NCBI GenBank assembly: GCA_015711955.1
Contig: JACVJK010000009.1
Span: 1-41,249 of the forward strand
Reading direction: 5' to 3'
Length of the DNA: 41,249 nucleotides
Source of the DNA: Actinomycetota bacterium
GTDB lineage: Bacteria; Actinomycetota; Geothermincolia; Geothermincolales; RBG-13-55-18
Shown: positions 7,279-15,486 of the stretch, one piece after another
Layout of the letters: each line of letters opens with the position of its first letter
Numbering within the stretch: position 1 is the stretch's first letter
Made by a program: the position numbers and the translations under genes
The notes under the pieces: generated by a model
What the model was told of the DNA's origin: nothing
Seen by the model: the letters and a program-made list of their open reading frames with translations, nothing else
Database searches by the model: none

Positions 7279-8877
7279 TTGTGGACCGACGGATTCGACC
7301 CACGGGAAACGCTGGAGAAGGCCATGGCCTTCTGCGGGTATCCCCGGATGATGGAGCCGGAGCTGGTGGTCGATCCGGCTCATCACCCCCACGCCGAAAA
7401 GCTGAACGGCCGATTCGGCTTTTGGGAGCCCTCCGAGAACCGGGTCTACGTCAACCTGCCGGAGGTGCACGAGCGCCTGGGGTTGGAGAACCTCGAGGCG
7501 GTCCTGGTCTACCAGATACTCCACTACGCATTGGCCCCCTTCGACTCCCGGACCGCCCTCAAGCTGACCGCCTCCGCCAAGGTGGCACTGGACGGGAGCA
7601 GGGATGACGACAGAAGGAAGGACACCTCGTTCTCCGAGGCGCTTAGCCTGCAGAGGGTTTTCTGCGACATCATCAACGTAACCTACGCCGCACTCCACGG
7701 CATGAGGGAGGAGATGGTCCGCCTTTACCGGGCCATGGACCGGGACAAGGGGTGGAGGGCTACCATGTTCTGGAAGTTCTTGCTCTGTCTCTTCGAGGAG
7801 CTCTGGGACTGCAAGGGCTCCCTTCTGGAATGGGCACCGCGAAGCCTGCGGGAGGATGCCCAGAAGATGGGAGCCGTTCTCCTGGCCCGTCCTTTCGCCG
7901 CTCCCACCTGGGAGGAGAAGATAAGGCTGCTGGCGGGCTTCTTCCGCAAGTACTATCGGGACGGCGACGAGATGGACGACGCCCGCCTCATGGACCACGG
8001 CATCGACGAACTGCGGGGCAGGTCCATGGATCAGTTGTTGCGGGAGGTCTCGGCAGAGTTGGGCCTTCAGGACTTCAAGGACATCGTGTGCGGGCTGGGG
8101 GAGGGCTCCGAGATCCAGGCCCTGGTCTGGTTCTACCGCGATCTGGCCCGGCGCTACGAGGTCCGCATCCGCCCGGTCAGGAGCGAGTCCGGCGAGGAGG
8201 TCCCCTATGCCCCCCGGGCCTGGGGGCTGGGGGATCCCCTGGAGAAGCTGGACCTAGCCTACACCCTGTACACCTCGGGCAGGGCGGTGCCCACCCTCAC
8301 CACCAAGCAGTGGGACCTCACCCGGTTGGACGTGCCCGCCAGGAGGAAGACCCCACCCGACGTGGTGATAGTGCTGGACGCCTCGGGATCCATGACCAAC
8401 CCCTCGGTGGAGGTGGCCAACGCGGTGCTGGCGGGTTTCGTGCTGGCCCGCTCGGCGGCCAACATGGGGGCCAAGGTGGGGCTGGTGGTATATTCCGACC
8501 AGCAGCGCTCTTATCTGGTGGAACCCACCTGGCATTTGCGGAAGGTGGAGGAAGGATTGGTGACCTATTACGGAGGCGGTACCGTGTTCCCAGTGGATGA
8601 GTTTCGGTACCTTTTCGGACTCGAGCCTCACCGACCCAAGCACTTCTGCCTCATATCCGACACCGAGATAGTGAACCTCCAGGAGGCCAGGGACCTCCTG
8701 GAGGAGGCCCTGTCGGTGCACCCCGAGAACTCGGGGTCGATATTCCTCATCGACCAGAGCTACAACCGCAACGCCGAGGTGCTGCGGGAGGCTGGTTACC
8801 AGGTGTTTCCGGTAACCCGGGGAGAGGACCTGGTCAGGGTGGTGGCCGGCAAAGCCCACGAGCTTTACGCCTGGTAG
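7279..8877 (+). CDS. VWA-domain protein with metallopeptidase-like N-terminal part (MoxR partner)
   Basis: A 532-residue protein. The C-terminal part is a von Willebrand factor A domain with the metal-dependent adhesion motif DASGSM (367-372) after VVIVL, expected to bind a divalent cation and mediate protein contacts. The N-terminal 300 residues resemble the putative metallopeptidase region found in DUF2201-type VWA proteins. Where a zinc-binding HExxH would be expected there is YQILHY (78-83), so protease activity is doubtful. The start is a TTG at 7279 with AGGAGGG nine bases upstream; the next in-frame ATG is at 7324. It is the second gene of the MoxR operon and presumably receives or targets the ATPase to a client. 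There is no signal peptide or membrane segment, so it is cytoplasmic. Confidence 0.87.
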   Translation: MWTDGFDPRETLEKAMAFCGYPRMMEPELVVDPAHHPHAEKLNGRFGFWEPSENRVYVNLPEVHERLGLENLEAVLVYQILHYALAPFDSRTALKLTASAKVALDGSRDDDRRKDTSFSEALSLQRVFCDIINVTYAALHGMREEMVRLYRAMDRDKGWRATMFWKFLLCLFEELWDCKGSLLEWAPRSLREDAQKMGAVLLARPFAAPTWEEKIRLLAGFFRKYYRDGDEMDDARLMDHGIDELRGRSMDQLLREVSAELGLQDFKDIVCGLGEGSEIQALVWFYRDLARRYEVRIRPVRSESGEEVPYAPRAWGLGDPLEKLDLAYTLYTSGRAVPTLTTKQWDLTRLDVPARRKTPPDVVIVLDASGSMTNPSVEVANAVLAGFVLARSAANMGAKVGLVVYSDQQRSYLVEPTWHLRKVEEGLVTYYGGGTVFPVDEFRYLFGLEPHRPKHFCLISDTEIVNLQEARDLLEEALSVHPENSGSIFLIDQSYNRNAEVLREAGYQVFPVTRGEDLVRVVAGKAHELYAW

Positions 8878-8920
8878 GGCGGCGCGAACAATGGCGGGGT
8901 TCCGGAAGGGGTGAAGCGAG

Positions 8921-9823
8921 ATGCGTTTCCCCAAACCGCATCTGGGCGAGGAGAGAGGTTCCCTGGAGGAGATCCTGGAGACGACCAAGAGGGAAGAGAA
9001 GGCCGAGCGGGAGCGGTATGAACGGTTCACGGTGAGGGAGCTGTTCCTTTCACTTCGCAGCCGCGACCGGATGAGCAAGAAAAGGGTGAGAAAAGCCCTC
9101 CCCGACCGGGACGACGAGGAGCTCTTGGGGCTCATCACCCGGCTGCTGGAGAGGGCTGCCACTGCCTACCTTTCCTTTCGCTCCCGTTGGGAGAGGGAGG
9201 TGCTGGGTTACCTCACCAGCATCGGGGCGGAGGTGAGCGCCGCACTGGGGCTGGGCCCCTTCCGGGTTCCCGACGGGTTGGACTACGTGGGGTTGGAGGC
9301 GGAGGGGAGCGGCAATCAGCGGCCGGCCATCTTGTCCCGCCACCTGGGGGCCTTCGCCGGCATGAAGGCGGTCAACCTCGACCTCACCGCCTCCACCCTG
9401 GGCGACTACGGCTTTCGCCGAGCGGTGGGTTGCAAGGTGGAGGCGGAGACGGTGGGAAAATGCTTCGGCGAGGAAGCGGAGAGGATCCGCCTGCGGGCGG
9501 AAAGGGCAGGGGATTGGCTTTTCCTCAAATCCAAGGACTGTGAGGCCGAGGTGGGAGAGGTGGGGAGGTTGGCGGGCCTTGACTCCCGGGGACTCCGCCT
9601 CGTGGTGAGAAGGGCGGGGGCCGAGTTGGGCGCCAGGGCTGAGGAAGCGGAGTTCTACGTCACGGAAAGCCTCAAAGGATTGGGACTCAGGGGAAGGGGG
9701 ACCGTGTACCTGACCCCTGACCTTTTCCAGGCGGCCTTGGAGGCCAGGACCTCCTTCCATCTGGTGGAGCTGGAGGGAACCATTGAGCCCGGAAGAGGCC
9801 ATAAGGAAGCTGGAGGGCGGTGA
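8921..9823 (+). CDS. conserved-context protein of unknown function (MoxR/VWA operon)
   Basis: A 300-residue protein that I do not recognise. The first 60 residues are highly charged and probably helical (ETTKREEKAERERYERFTVR). Residues 60-100 look like a second helical segment. The remainder is Gly/Leu/Val-rich with alternating short strands (NLDLTASTLGDYGFRRAVG, RLAGLDSRGLRLVVRR), compatible with an all-beta or beta-helix fold. There is no membrane segment, signal peptide or known catalytic motif. The ATG at 8921 has GAAGGGGTG upstream. It starts 43 bases after the VWA gene, and its last 41 bases overlap the next gene, so it is co-expressed with the MoxR/VWA pair and may be their client or adaptor. 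High GC at third positions supports real coding. Confidence 0.7.
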   Translation: MRFPKPHLGEERGSLEEILETTKREEKAERERYERFTVRELFLSLRSRDRMSKKRVRKALPDRDDEELLGLITRLLERAATAYLSFRSRWEREVLGYLTSIGAEVSAALGLGPFRVPDGLDYVGLEAEGSGNQRPAILSRHLGAFAGMKAVNLDLTASTLGDYGFRRAVGCKVEAETVGKCFGEEAERIRLRAERAGDWLFLKSKDCEAEVGEVGRLAGLDSRGLRLVVRRAGAELGARAEEAEFYVTESLKGLGLRGRGTVYLTPDLFQAALEARTSFHLVELEGTIEPGRGHKEAGGR

Positions 9824-10475
9824 GATAGGGGAGTGCCTCCTCGTTCCGGTCCGGATCGAAAGGGGAAGGACCAGTCGGGAGGTAAATTTTTCCATAATTT
9901 TGTCCTGTCCCTCCGGGGAGTCAATGGAACCTGTGGTGGATGGACTCTACCGCAGGGATGATGGATCAGGGAGGTTCTCCTGGGTGGAGTTCCGTTACCG
10001 GCCCTTGGTGCGGTTTTCCGGGAACGGGACCTTGGATCTGGTGGAAGCAGGCCTCACCGAGACCCTCTTTATCCATCTGCGGGGGTTGATCGGACCCGGC
10101 GGGGCCTTCCATGTGGTATACGGCGCCGAGCCCCATCAATTTTTCAAAGAGACCTCAGAGGGGCTGAAGAAGGGATTCCCCCCACCTCTCACCCCCCTAG
10201 GATATGAGCTCTGGAAATGCGGCTTCCGCTGGTTCAAGGACTGGTACTTCCCCGAGGGATGGCTCGAGGGCTCCATGAAACTGCAGGCCACCCTCCCCTT
10301 AAACGCTGAACTAGCCCAGGAGCGGAGCAAGGAGATGCAGGAGGAGGTCGAGAGGTTCGTGCGCCGGGTGAACGCGGGGATGGTGGTGAGGGAAAAGACA
10401 CTCGAAAGGGCGCTGTCGCGAGCGCGGGAGCTGGGCCTCTTTCCGCGGGAAAACATGGCCTTGGGAAGAAGTTAG
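9783..10475 (+). CDS. DUF1122-like protein
   Basis: A 230-residue protein starting at a TTG at 9783 with GGAGGG five bases upstream, inside the end of the preceding gene in another frame (41-base overlap, implying translational coupling). The segment LGYELWKCGFRWFKDWYFPEG followed by MKLQATLP resembles, from memory, the signature of the DUF1122 family, found mainly in archaea and some bacteria and of unknown function. The FHVVYGAEPHQFF stretch precedes it. The C-terminus is a charged helix (about 175-220). No membrane segments. As part of the MoxR/VWA/unknown operon it may act with that system. The family assignment is tentative. Confidence 0.65.
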   Translation: MSPEEAIRKLEGGEIGECLLVPVRIERGRTSREVNFSIILSCPSGESMEPVVDGLYRRDDGSGRFSWVEFRYRPLVRFSGNGTLDLVEAGLTETLFIHLRGLIGPGGAFHVVYGAEPHQFFKETSEGLKKGFPPPLTPLGYELWKCGFRWFKDWYFPEGWLEGSMKLQATLPLNAELAQERSKEMQEEVERFVRRVNAGMVVREKTLERALSRARELGLFPRENMALGRS

Positions 10476-10548
10476 AGCGAGGGCGCCTCCCGAAGGCACG
10501 TTGCCCATCGGACACGGTCCCGTCATCAGCGAGGGCTAGCGCGGGGGA

Positions 10549-11868
10549 ATGGGCCGTCGTTCGAGAGGAAGGCACCGTCGGTTCGAGGCAAAGAGGACGG
10601 GGCCTACCTGGTGGGCGAGAGGAAGGAGGGGACGGCAGGTGGAGGAATATCCGAATCTCGGTGAGGATGGGAGGAGGCCGCGCCGAACCCTCCTCTCGGC
10701 TTTTGCGATCCTCGCTCTTTTGACGCTGACCTTTTTCCTCCTCTGGGAGGCAGGTTTAATCCGGGGCCTGCTGGAATCGTTAGGGTTGAGGATTGGTGGG
10801 GGTAGGTGGGGATGGGACTGGCAAGAATTGGACCTCGGAATCTCATTGAAGTTGAGGTCGGCAGGAGTGAGAAATCTTGAGGTGAGAATGGTCCAACCGC
10901 CTCACAGATCGGGCTTCCAGGAATTGGCATTGGATTTGGATCCAGATCCCCAGGAAAGTTTCAGGGAAGGTGACCGGGTGATGGTGTTGCACCGTTTCGA
11001 TTTCCCTCCGCAGGAGGTAGCGCTGAGCTTGAAAGGCAGAGTCCTCTTGCGTCGGATGGACCTGGAGACGGCCATGAGGCAGGGTGGGTACACATCGGGG
11101 GAGGCACTGTCTTCTTTTTTGGCATCGGAAGAGCTGGTGGAGTCCGATGACCCGGAAATCCGGGCACTGGCTGCGGCCGTGGGGGGCGAAACCGATAGGG
11201 AGATGGCGGCGGAGATATGCAGGCTGGTGGGAAGGCTGCTGGATTACCGCCGAGAGACAGAGAACCGGGGAGCGTTGGCCGCACTGAGGCGGGGATGGGG
11301 TAACTGCACCGATTATTCCCACCTGATGGTGGCCCTGTGTCGAGCCAAGGGGATTCCCGCCCGCACCGCTCGAGGGCTCCTGGTGGAGAGGTCTTTTGGG
11401 GAGGGGGAATTCGGTGAGTTCCTTCACCGGTGGGTGGAGGTTCACCTGGAAGGATGTGGTTGGGTGACCTTCGACCCCACCCTTGCCGAGGAGGACCCGA
11501 CCATGGTCGAGCGTTTGCCACCCTTCCACCTCCTTTTAGGCGTGGGTGAGGGTGACCCTTGGCTCAAAGGAGGGGACATGTGGTTCGTGGAGTCGAGAGG
11601 GGGGAGCGTGGAGGCGGAGTGGGATATGACGGCACAGGTGAAGGGCGGCGGAAAGGGGGAGTTGCCCCACAGGACGAATCCAGGAAATATATGGAAGAAT
11701 CATGTGGATACGGGACTAGCACTTGAAAGCCGATCGAGTCTCAAGCGGATGCCACCTACGCTCATCGCTTGCCCTGACCCGAGAGCCGGTCGGCTGAATC
11801 GAAGGAAAGCGGATTCTGGGGACTCGATGTTCGACTTAGTGGTGCAGCACCGTGATCTTGGCGGATGA
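10549..11868 (+). CDS. membrane-anchored transglutaminase-like protein
   Basis: A 439-residue protein. A very basic N-terminus (1-46) precedes one membrane segment at about 47-67, so the rest probably lies outside the cell. The transglutaminase-like core has its triad in the usual order: Cys253 in GWGNCTDYSHL, His293 in FLHRWVEVHL, and Asp309 in WVTFDPT. Bacterial members act as peptidases, transglutaminases or cell-wall remodelling enzymes; MoxR gene clusters often contain one. It starts at the ATG at 10549, 73 bases after the DUF1122-like gene, with only a weak ribosome binding site. The last 80 residues have unlike composition (many Arg, Ser and Asn) and adjoin a segment with a partial gene duplication, so the natural stop may have been lost and the tail may be run-on sequence. 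Confidence 0.82.
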   Translation: MGRRSRGRHRRFEAKRTGPTWWARGRRGRQVEEYPNLGEDGRRPRRTLLSAFAILALLTLTFFLLWEAGLIRGLLESLGLRIGGGRWGWDWQELDLGISLKLRSAGVRNLEVRMVQPPHRSGFQELALDLDPDPQESFREGDRVMVLHRFDFPPQEVALSLKGRVLLRRMDLETAMRQGGYTSGEALSSFLASEELVESDDPEIRALAAAVGGETDREMAAEICRLVGRLLDYRRETENRGALAALRRGWGNCTDYSHLMVALCRAKGIPARTARGLLVERSFGEGEFGEFLHRWVEVHLEGCGWVTFDPTLAEEDPTMVERLPPFHLLLGVGEGDPWLKGGDMWFVESRGGSVEAEWDMTAQVKGGGKGELPHRTNPGNIWKNHVDTGLALESRSSLKRMPPTLIACPDPRAGRLNRRKADSGDSMFDLVVQHRDLGG

Positions 11869-11930
11869 ACGCGCGAGGTCCGTCTACCCCAAACCGACGT
11901 TGTGGGTGAGACCATAACCACGAGGAATAA

Positions 11931-12119
11931 CAGTAGCGAAAACCCAAGACCAAAGCCAGGATGTTCATGGCCAAGGTCACGGAACGGAGGCCCGCGGAGA
12001 GATTTAGCTGGTCACCTCCCTTGAATCCAATAGGGGTTTGCCGAGACGGACCTACCGATCACCGCTGGGCTCTCAGTAGCGAAAACCCAAGACCAAAGCC
12101 AGGATGTTCATGGCCAAGG
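11931..12119. repeat. 46-base direct repeat: duplicated 3' end of the membrane-protein gene
   Basis: Positions 11931-11976 and 12074-12119 are identical over 46 bases. The second copy is the 3' end of the minus-strand membrane-protein gene, encoding LAMNILALVLGFRY and the stop. The first copy lies beyond that stop; there the frame reads through into CYSSWLW instead of stopping. The 97 bases between the copies show no resemblance to the gene. The first copy is therefore a fragment left by a partial duplication or recombination. Confidence 0.8.
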
Positions 12120-12774
12120 GCACTGCGTAGATGGCCGCGGTTACCTTGATCTTTGAGGCGACGCTTTTTAGTCCGAGGACCAGGTTTGCAGCGGCGAACC
12201 AGTAGAAATATCCCAACAGGAATATGAGCCAGATACCGGCAAAACTTCGGTTCCACCACGGATACTCCCAAACCAAGTGATCGCCCAGGTTTAAAAGTAC
12301 TTCCACCAGAACGCAGAAACAGGCGAAAAATACGGCCATGAACCAACGATTGGGCATTCCCAGGATCTTCCTCTCTTTGTCCGGCAGGAGAGAATGGTAA
12401 TACACCAGTCCTAAAAGAAGGAAGGTGAAGATGATCTCTATATTCCATCCCACCATGACCCTGAACGCCGTGTCTCCCGGAGTGGTCCAGACAGCAGAGC
12501 GCTTGCTGAGATGGAAAACCCAACCATTCCAGGTCTCGTTGAAAAAGTCGCAGCCGAAAACCACCAGGGCGGTGAACAGAGGATCCCAGTTGCCGCTACT
12601 TCGGCAGGATTTGACCTCCCGGGCGTACACATAGGCCACTATGGCCAGTATCGGCACGACGTACCATTCAATGGTAGAGAAATCCCTGAGTCCCTCCAGG
12701 GCCCGACGCGAGGCTTCGGTAAGGGCAGCCGCCAAAGTGAGCACCTCCCCCTCTGATCCCTGTGGTTTAACCAC
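12073..12774 (-). CDS. multi-pass membrane protein, unknown function
   Basis: A protein of up to 233 residues with about six membrane segments: WYVVPILAIVAYVYA, PLFTALVVFGCDFF, IEIIFTFLLLGLVYYH, WFMAVFFACFCVLVEVLL, FAGIWLIFLLGYFYWFAAA and a last one ending in MNILALVLGFRY. Trp/Phe-rich polar spots between segments (FFNETWNGWVFHL) could bind a ligand or lipid. Family not recognised. The open frame begins at a GTG (12774), but a TTG at 12735 has GGGGGAG at ideal distance and gives 220 residues, so the true start is uncertain. The gene faces away from the universal stress gene to its right and is convergent with the transglutaminase. Its 3' end is duplicated downstream. Confidence 0.78.
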   Translation of the reverse strand: MVKPQGSEGEVLTLAAALTEASRRALEGLRDFSTIEWYVVPILAIVAYVYAREVKSCRSSGNWDPLFTALVVFGCDFFNETWNGWVFHLSKRSAVWTTPGDTAFRVMVGWNIEIIFTFLLLGLVYYHSLLPDKERKILGMPNRWFMAVFFACFCVLVEVLLNLGDHLVWEYPWWNRSFAGIWLIFLLGYFYWFAAANLVLGLKSVASKIKVTAAIYAVPLAMNILALVLGFRY

Positions 12775-12914
12775 ATCCCAGTGAAATCTTCTCCACTTTC
12801 TCCCTGATTCCCTCTTTGGGGGTTTTCAGGAATGAGACATGGGGTAGGGCAATCGTTTTCCCGCGTCGTGCCAGCATTGCCGCCACCGCCCCACCACTGC
12901 GCCTGGGATATGGA

Positions 12915-12920
12915 TATAAT
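12915..12920 (+). promoter_or_regulatory. -10 element of the universal stress protein gene
   Basis: A perfect TATAAT lies 30 bases before the ATG at 12950, in a GC-rich surrounding. No convincing -35 was found at 16-18 bases, so the promoter may depend on an activator or on the nearby upstream TGG. Confidence 0.45.
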
Positions 12921-12949
12921 AGATTCCCGGGCAGAAAAAGGAGGTGGGC

Positions 12950-13399
12950 ATGGTTAAGAAGGTTCTGGTGGCGGTGGATGGATCCGAGCCCTCCGGCAGA
13001 GCTGTGACCTTTGCGGCGGAGCTCTTCAGGGAAAAGGACGCGGAGATAGTCCTGCTCCACGTGGTGGAGGAGCCAGGATACGTGGGAATGTGGGCGGATG
13101 GCATCATGTCGCCGGAAGTCATAGTGATCCCGGCAGAGGTCAGGCAGGAAATGGAAAGGAGGGCGGAGGACATCCTCGAGAGCTCCAGGAAAATGATGGA
13201 AGAGAAGGGCATGATGGCGGTGGGCAAGATCAGGTGGGGGAACCCAGCGGCCGAGATAATCGAGGAGGCAAGCACGGGGAGTTATGATTTGGTGGTGCTG
13301 GGCACCCACGGCCATGGCGCCCTCAGGGGTTTTATCATGGGTTCGGTGAGCGATAGGGTGGCCAGGCATGCCCACTGCCCAGTGCTGCTGGTGAGGTGA
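12950..13399 (+). CDS. universal stress protein (UspA family)
   Basis: A 149-residue single-domain universal stress protein, the usual length. It begins VKKVLVAVDGSEPS, the first strand and loop typical of the family, and ends with GTHGHGALRGFIMGS then VLLVR. The G-2x-G-9x-G-S pattern is complete, so the protein is predicted to bind ATP like the MJ0577 group. A short insertion with Met and Trp (GMWADGIMSPE, about residues 47-58) is common in this family. The ATG at 12950 is preferred over the GTG at 12944 because AAGGAGG is just upstream. It is a single gene with its own -10 element and a possible terminator at 13460-13480. Its role in stress or energy limitation is inferred from the family. 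Confidence 0.93.
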   Translation: MVKKVLVAVDGSEPSGRAVTFAAELFREKDAEIVLLHVVEEPGYVGMWADGIMSPEVIVIPAEVRQEMERRAEDILESSRKMMEEKGMMAVGKIRWGNPAAEIIEEASTGSYDLVVLGTHGHGALRGFIMGSVSDRVARHAHCPVLLVR

Positions 13400-13460
13400 G
13401 GAGAGCTGCCACTGCCGGTAGCCTGGTGAGGAAAAACACTTCCATCTCGAGGGAGGGTAT

Positions 13461-13478
13461 GACGCTCCAGCGCTTTTT
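13461..13478 (+). terminator. possible terminator of the universal stress protein gene
   Basis: A short CGCT/AGCG stem is followed by C and a six-T run, about 65 bases after the stop codon. The stem is only four pairs, so this is a weak candidate. Confidence 0.3.
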
Positions 13479-13686
13479 TGTTGTGGCTGAGGGCAAATTC
13501 GCTTTCATGGGCTTTAAAAAAGGGAATGAGGTTAAAACCTTACTGAAAGCGGTCAAAAAGAGTCCTTGGTGCTCGGTATGGTCCGCTAAAGCGGTCCGAT
13601 GGGGCAGGTGATCGGTAGGCCTGTTGCTTTGGCGAATCCGTGAGGTCCATTTCCAAGATCTCGGATATGGAAGGAGGAATCCCGCC

Positions 13687-14865
13687 TTGGGAAAGACCAT
13701 CCAGGAGATAAACGAGCGCATAAAGAGTGGGAAGGCGGTGGTGGTGACCGCCGAGGAGATAATAGACCTTGTGCGGGAGAAGGGAGTGGAGAAGGTGGCT
13801 CGGCGAGTGGACGTGATCACCACCGGAACCTTCGGGCCCATGTGCTCCTCGGGAGCCCTCATCAACTTGGGACATCCCAAACCGCGCATGAAGATCCACC
13901 GGGCGTGGTTAAATGACGTGCCCGCCTACTGCGGCATCGCCGCGGTGGACTTATATTTGGGCGCCACCGAGATGGCGGAACACGATCCCCTCAACGAGGT
14001 ATTTCCGGGGGAGTTCCGCTACGGGGGCGGACACGTCATAGAGGACCTGGTGGCGGGCAAGAAGGTGAGGCTGAGGGCGGAATCTTACGGCACCGATTGT
14101 TATCCTCTGAGGAAGTGGGAGGCGGAGATCACCATCCACGACCTGCCGGACGCGCGCCTTTTCAACCCCCGCAACGCCTACCAGAACTACAACGTGGCGG
14201 TCAACCTCTCAGACCGTGTCCTCTACACCTACATGGGAGTCCTGAGGCCCAATTTGGGAAACGCCAACTACTGCAGTGCGGGGCAGCTTTCCCCCCTGCT
14301 CAACGATCCCCTGTTCCGCACCATCGGAGTGGGTACCAGGATTTTTCTGGGAGGTGGCATAGGTTACGTGGTGGACAGGGGGACTCAACACAACCCGGAT
14401 GTGCCCAGGACCAAAAGCGGGCACCCCAAGAGGCCGTCGGGCACCCTGGCGGTGATGGGTGACCTGAAAGGGATGAGTCCGCGCTACCTGGTGGGTTATT
14501 CCATGCTGGGATATGGGGCCACTTTGGCGGTGGGGATAGGCGTGCCCATCCCGGTGCTGGACGAGGAGGTGGTGGAAGCCGCTGCGGTTAGCGATTCCGA
14601 TCTTTACGCGCCCGTGGTGGATTACTCGGTGGACTATCCCCAGGGCACGGGCAGGGTATTGGGAGAGGTCTCCTACGCCCAGCTGAGGAGTGGCGAGGTG
14701 GAGATCCTGGGGAAAAGGGTACCCACCGCCTCCCTTTCCAGTTATTCTCGAGCGCGGGAAATCGCCTGCTTGTTGAAGGAGTGGATTCAAAGCGGCAGGT
14801 TCTTGCTCACCGAACCTGTGGAGCTACTGCCGTGCCCGGTTCGCGAAAGGGGAGGGGGAAAGTGA
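13687..14865 (+). CDS. L-aspartate semialdehyde sulfurtransferase (DUF39, homocysteine biosynthesis)
   Basis: A 392-residue protein of the DUF39 family. In Methanosarcina (MA1821) members are known to be needed for direct sulfur insertion into aspartate semialdehyde to form homocysteine, bypassing homoserine acylation. Typical stretches include the MCSSGALINLGHPKPRMK segment, a conserved Cys in YGTDCYPLRKWE, and YCSAGQLSPLLND, providing candidate catalytic cysteines. The start is taken as the TTG at 13687 because AAGGAGG lies nine bases upstream; the open frame continues up to 13624 without such a site. Its stop overlaps the GTG of the NIL-ferredoxin gene by four bases, matching the paired genes known from methanogens. 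This implies sulfide- or persulfide-based homocysteine synthesis in an anaerobe. Confidence 0.92.
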   Translation: MGKTIQEINERIKSGKAVVVTAEEIIDLVREKGVEKVARRVDVITTGTFGPMCSSGALINLGHPKPRMKIHRAWLNDVPAYCGIAAVDLYLGATEMAEHDPLNEVFPGEFRYGGGHVIEDLVAGKKVRLRAESYGTDCYPLRKWEAEITIHDLPDARLFNPRNAYQNYNVAVNLSDRVLYTYMGVLRPNLGNANYCSAGQLSPLLNDPLFRTIGVGTRIFLGGGIGYVVDRGTQHNPDVPRTKSGHPKRPSGTLAVMGDLKGMSPRYLVGYSMLGYGATLAVGIGVPIPVLDEEVVEAAAVSDSDLYAPVVDYSVDYPQGTGRVLGEVSYAQLRSGEVEILGKRVPTASLSSYSRAREIACLLKEWIQSGRFLLTEPVELLPCPVRERGGGK

Positions 14866-15269
14866 TCAGGCGGAAAGTGGTGCTCCATTTCCCCAGGGAG
14901 AAGGTGGACAAGCCCATCGTGAGCAAACTGGTCAGGGATTACGGCTTGGACTTCAACATCTTGAAGGCCTCCATAACCCCTCGTGAGGAGGGTCTTCTGG
15001 TGATGGAGATCACCGGGGAGGAAAAGGATTACCAGCGCGGCCTGGAGTACCTGGAGAACTGCGGGGTGAGGGTCCAACCCCTCTCCCAGGACGTGGCCAG
15101 GAACGAGGATAGGTGCACCCATTGCGGGGCCTGCCTGGCCGTCTGCCCCACCCGGGCCTTGTACATGGACAGCGAATCCATGCAGGTGATCTTCGATCGG
15201 GAGGAATGCGTGGCCTGTGAGCTGTGCGTCAAGGTCTGCCCTCCCCGGGCCATGGAGATACGTTATTGA
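14862..15269 (+). CDS. NIL domain / 4Fe-4S ferredoxin protein (partner of DUF39)
   Basis: A 135-residue protein. The N-terminal 75 residues form a NIL domain (MIRRKVVLHFPREKVDKP onward), a small alpha/beta domain also found at the end of methionine ABC-transporter ATPases. The C-terminal half carries two 4Fe-4S motifs, CTHCGACLAVCP and CVACELCVKVCP. The homologous MA1822 protein of methanogens works with the DUF39 enzyme in homocysteine formation, probably supplying electrons or handling sulfur. The GTG at 14862 overlaps the upstream stop (GTGA) and follows GGGGAGGGGG, showing translational coupling; in-frame starts further up lie inside the DUF39 gene. The hairpin at 15324-15361 probably ends the operon. 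Confidence 0.92.
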   Translation: MIRRKVVLHFPREKVDKPIVSKLVRDYGLDFNILKASITPREEGLLVMEITGEEKDYQRGLEYLENCGVRVQPLSQDVARNEDRCTHCGACLAVCPTRALYMDSESMQVIFDREECVACELCVKVCPPRAMEIRY

Positions 15270-15323
15270 GGACATCAACTCGGTGTGCGCAGAGCGAGTG
15301 AGTTCGGTCCCCCTGATGCCAAA

Positions 15324-15361
15324 GCCCGCTGCTGATGGGCCCTTCCTTTCGGGCTGCGGGC
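15324..15361 (+). terminator. hairpin after the DUF39/NIL-ferredoxin operon
   Basis: An outer stem GCCCGC (15324-15329) with GCGGGC (15356-15361) encloses an inner GCCC (15339-15342) with GGGC (15351-15354) around TTCCTTTC. It lies 55 bases after the stop. There is no T-run beyond CCTTA, so termination would be imperfect. Confidence 0.45.
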
Positions 15362-15486
15362 CTTAGGGGGCGTGACTTCAGGGCCGCAACTTAGGACCCC
15401 TTGCTCTAAAACGGGCTTCTTTGCGTTCCTATCCCCTGGTGCTTAGGCGTGAGAAAAGTTCTCAGGCAAGCGTGAGGAGGGCGGGG

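Noticed and set aside
13400-13686. SAM or similar riboswitch before the homocysteine genes
   Set aside because: The 287 bases hold a weak terminator and a CCGCT/AGCGG stem, but no pattern of any SAM, SAH or other riboswitch class that I know could be fitted.
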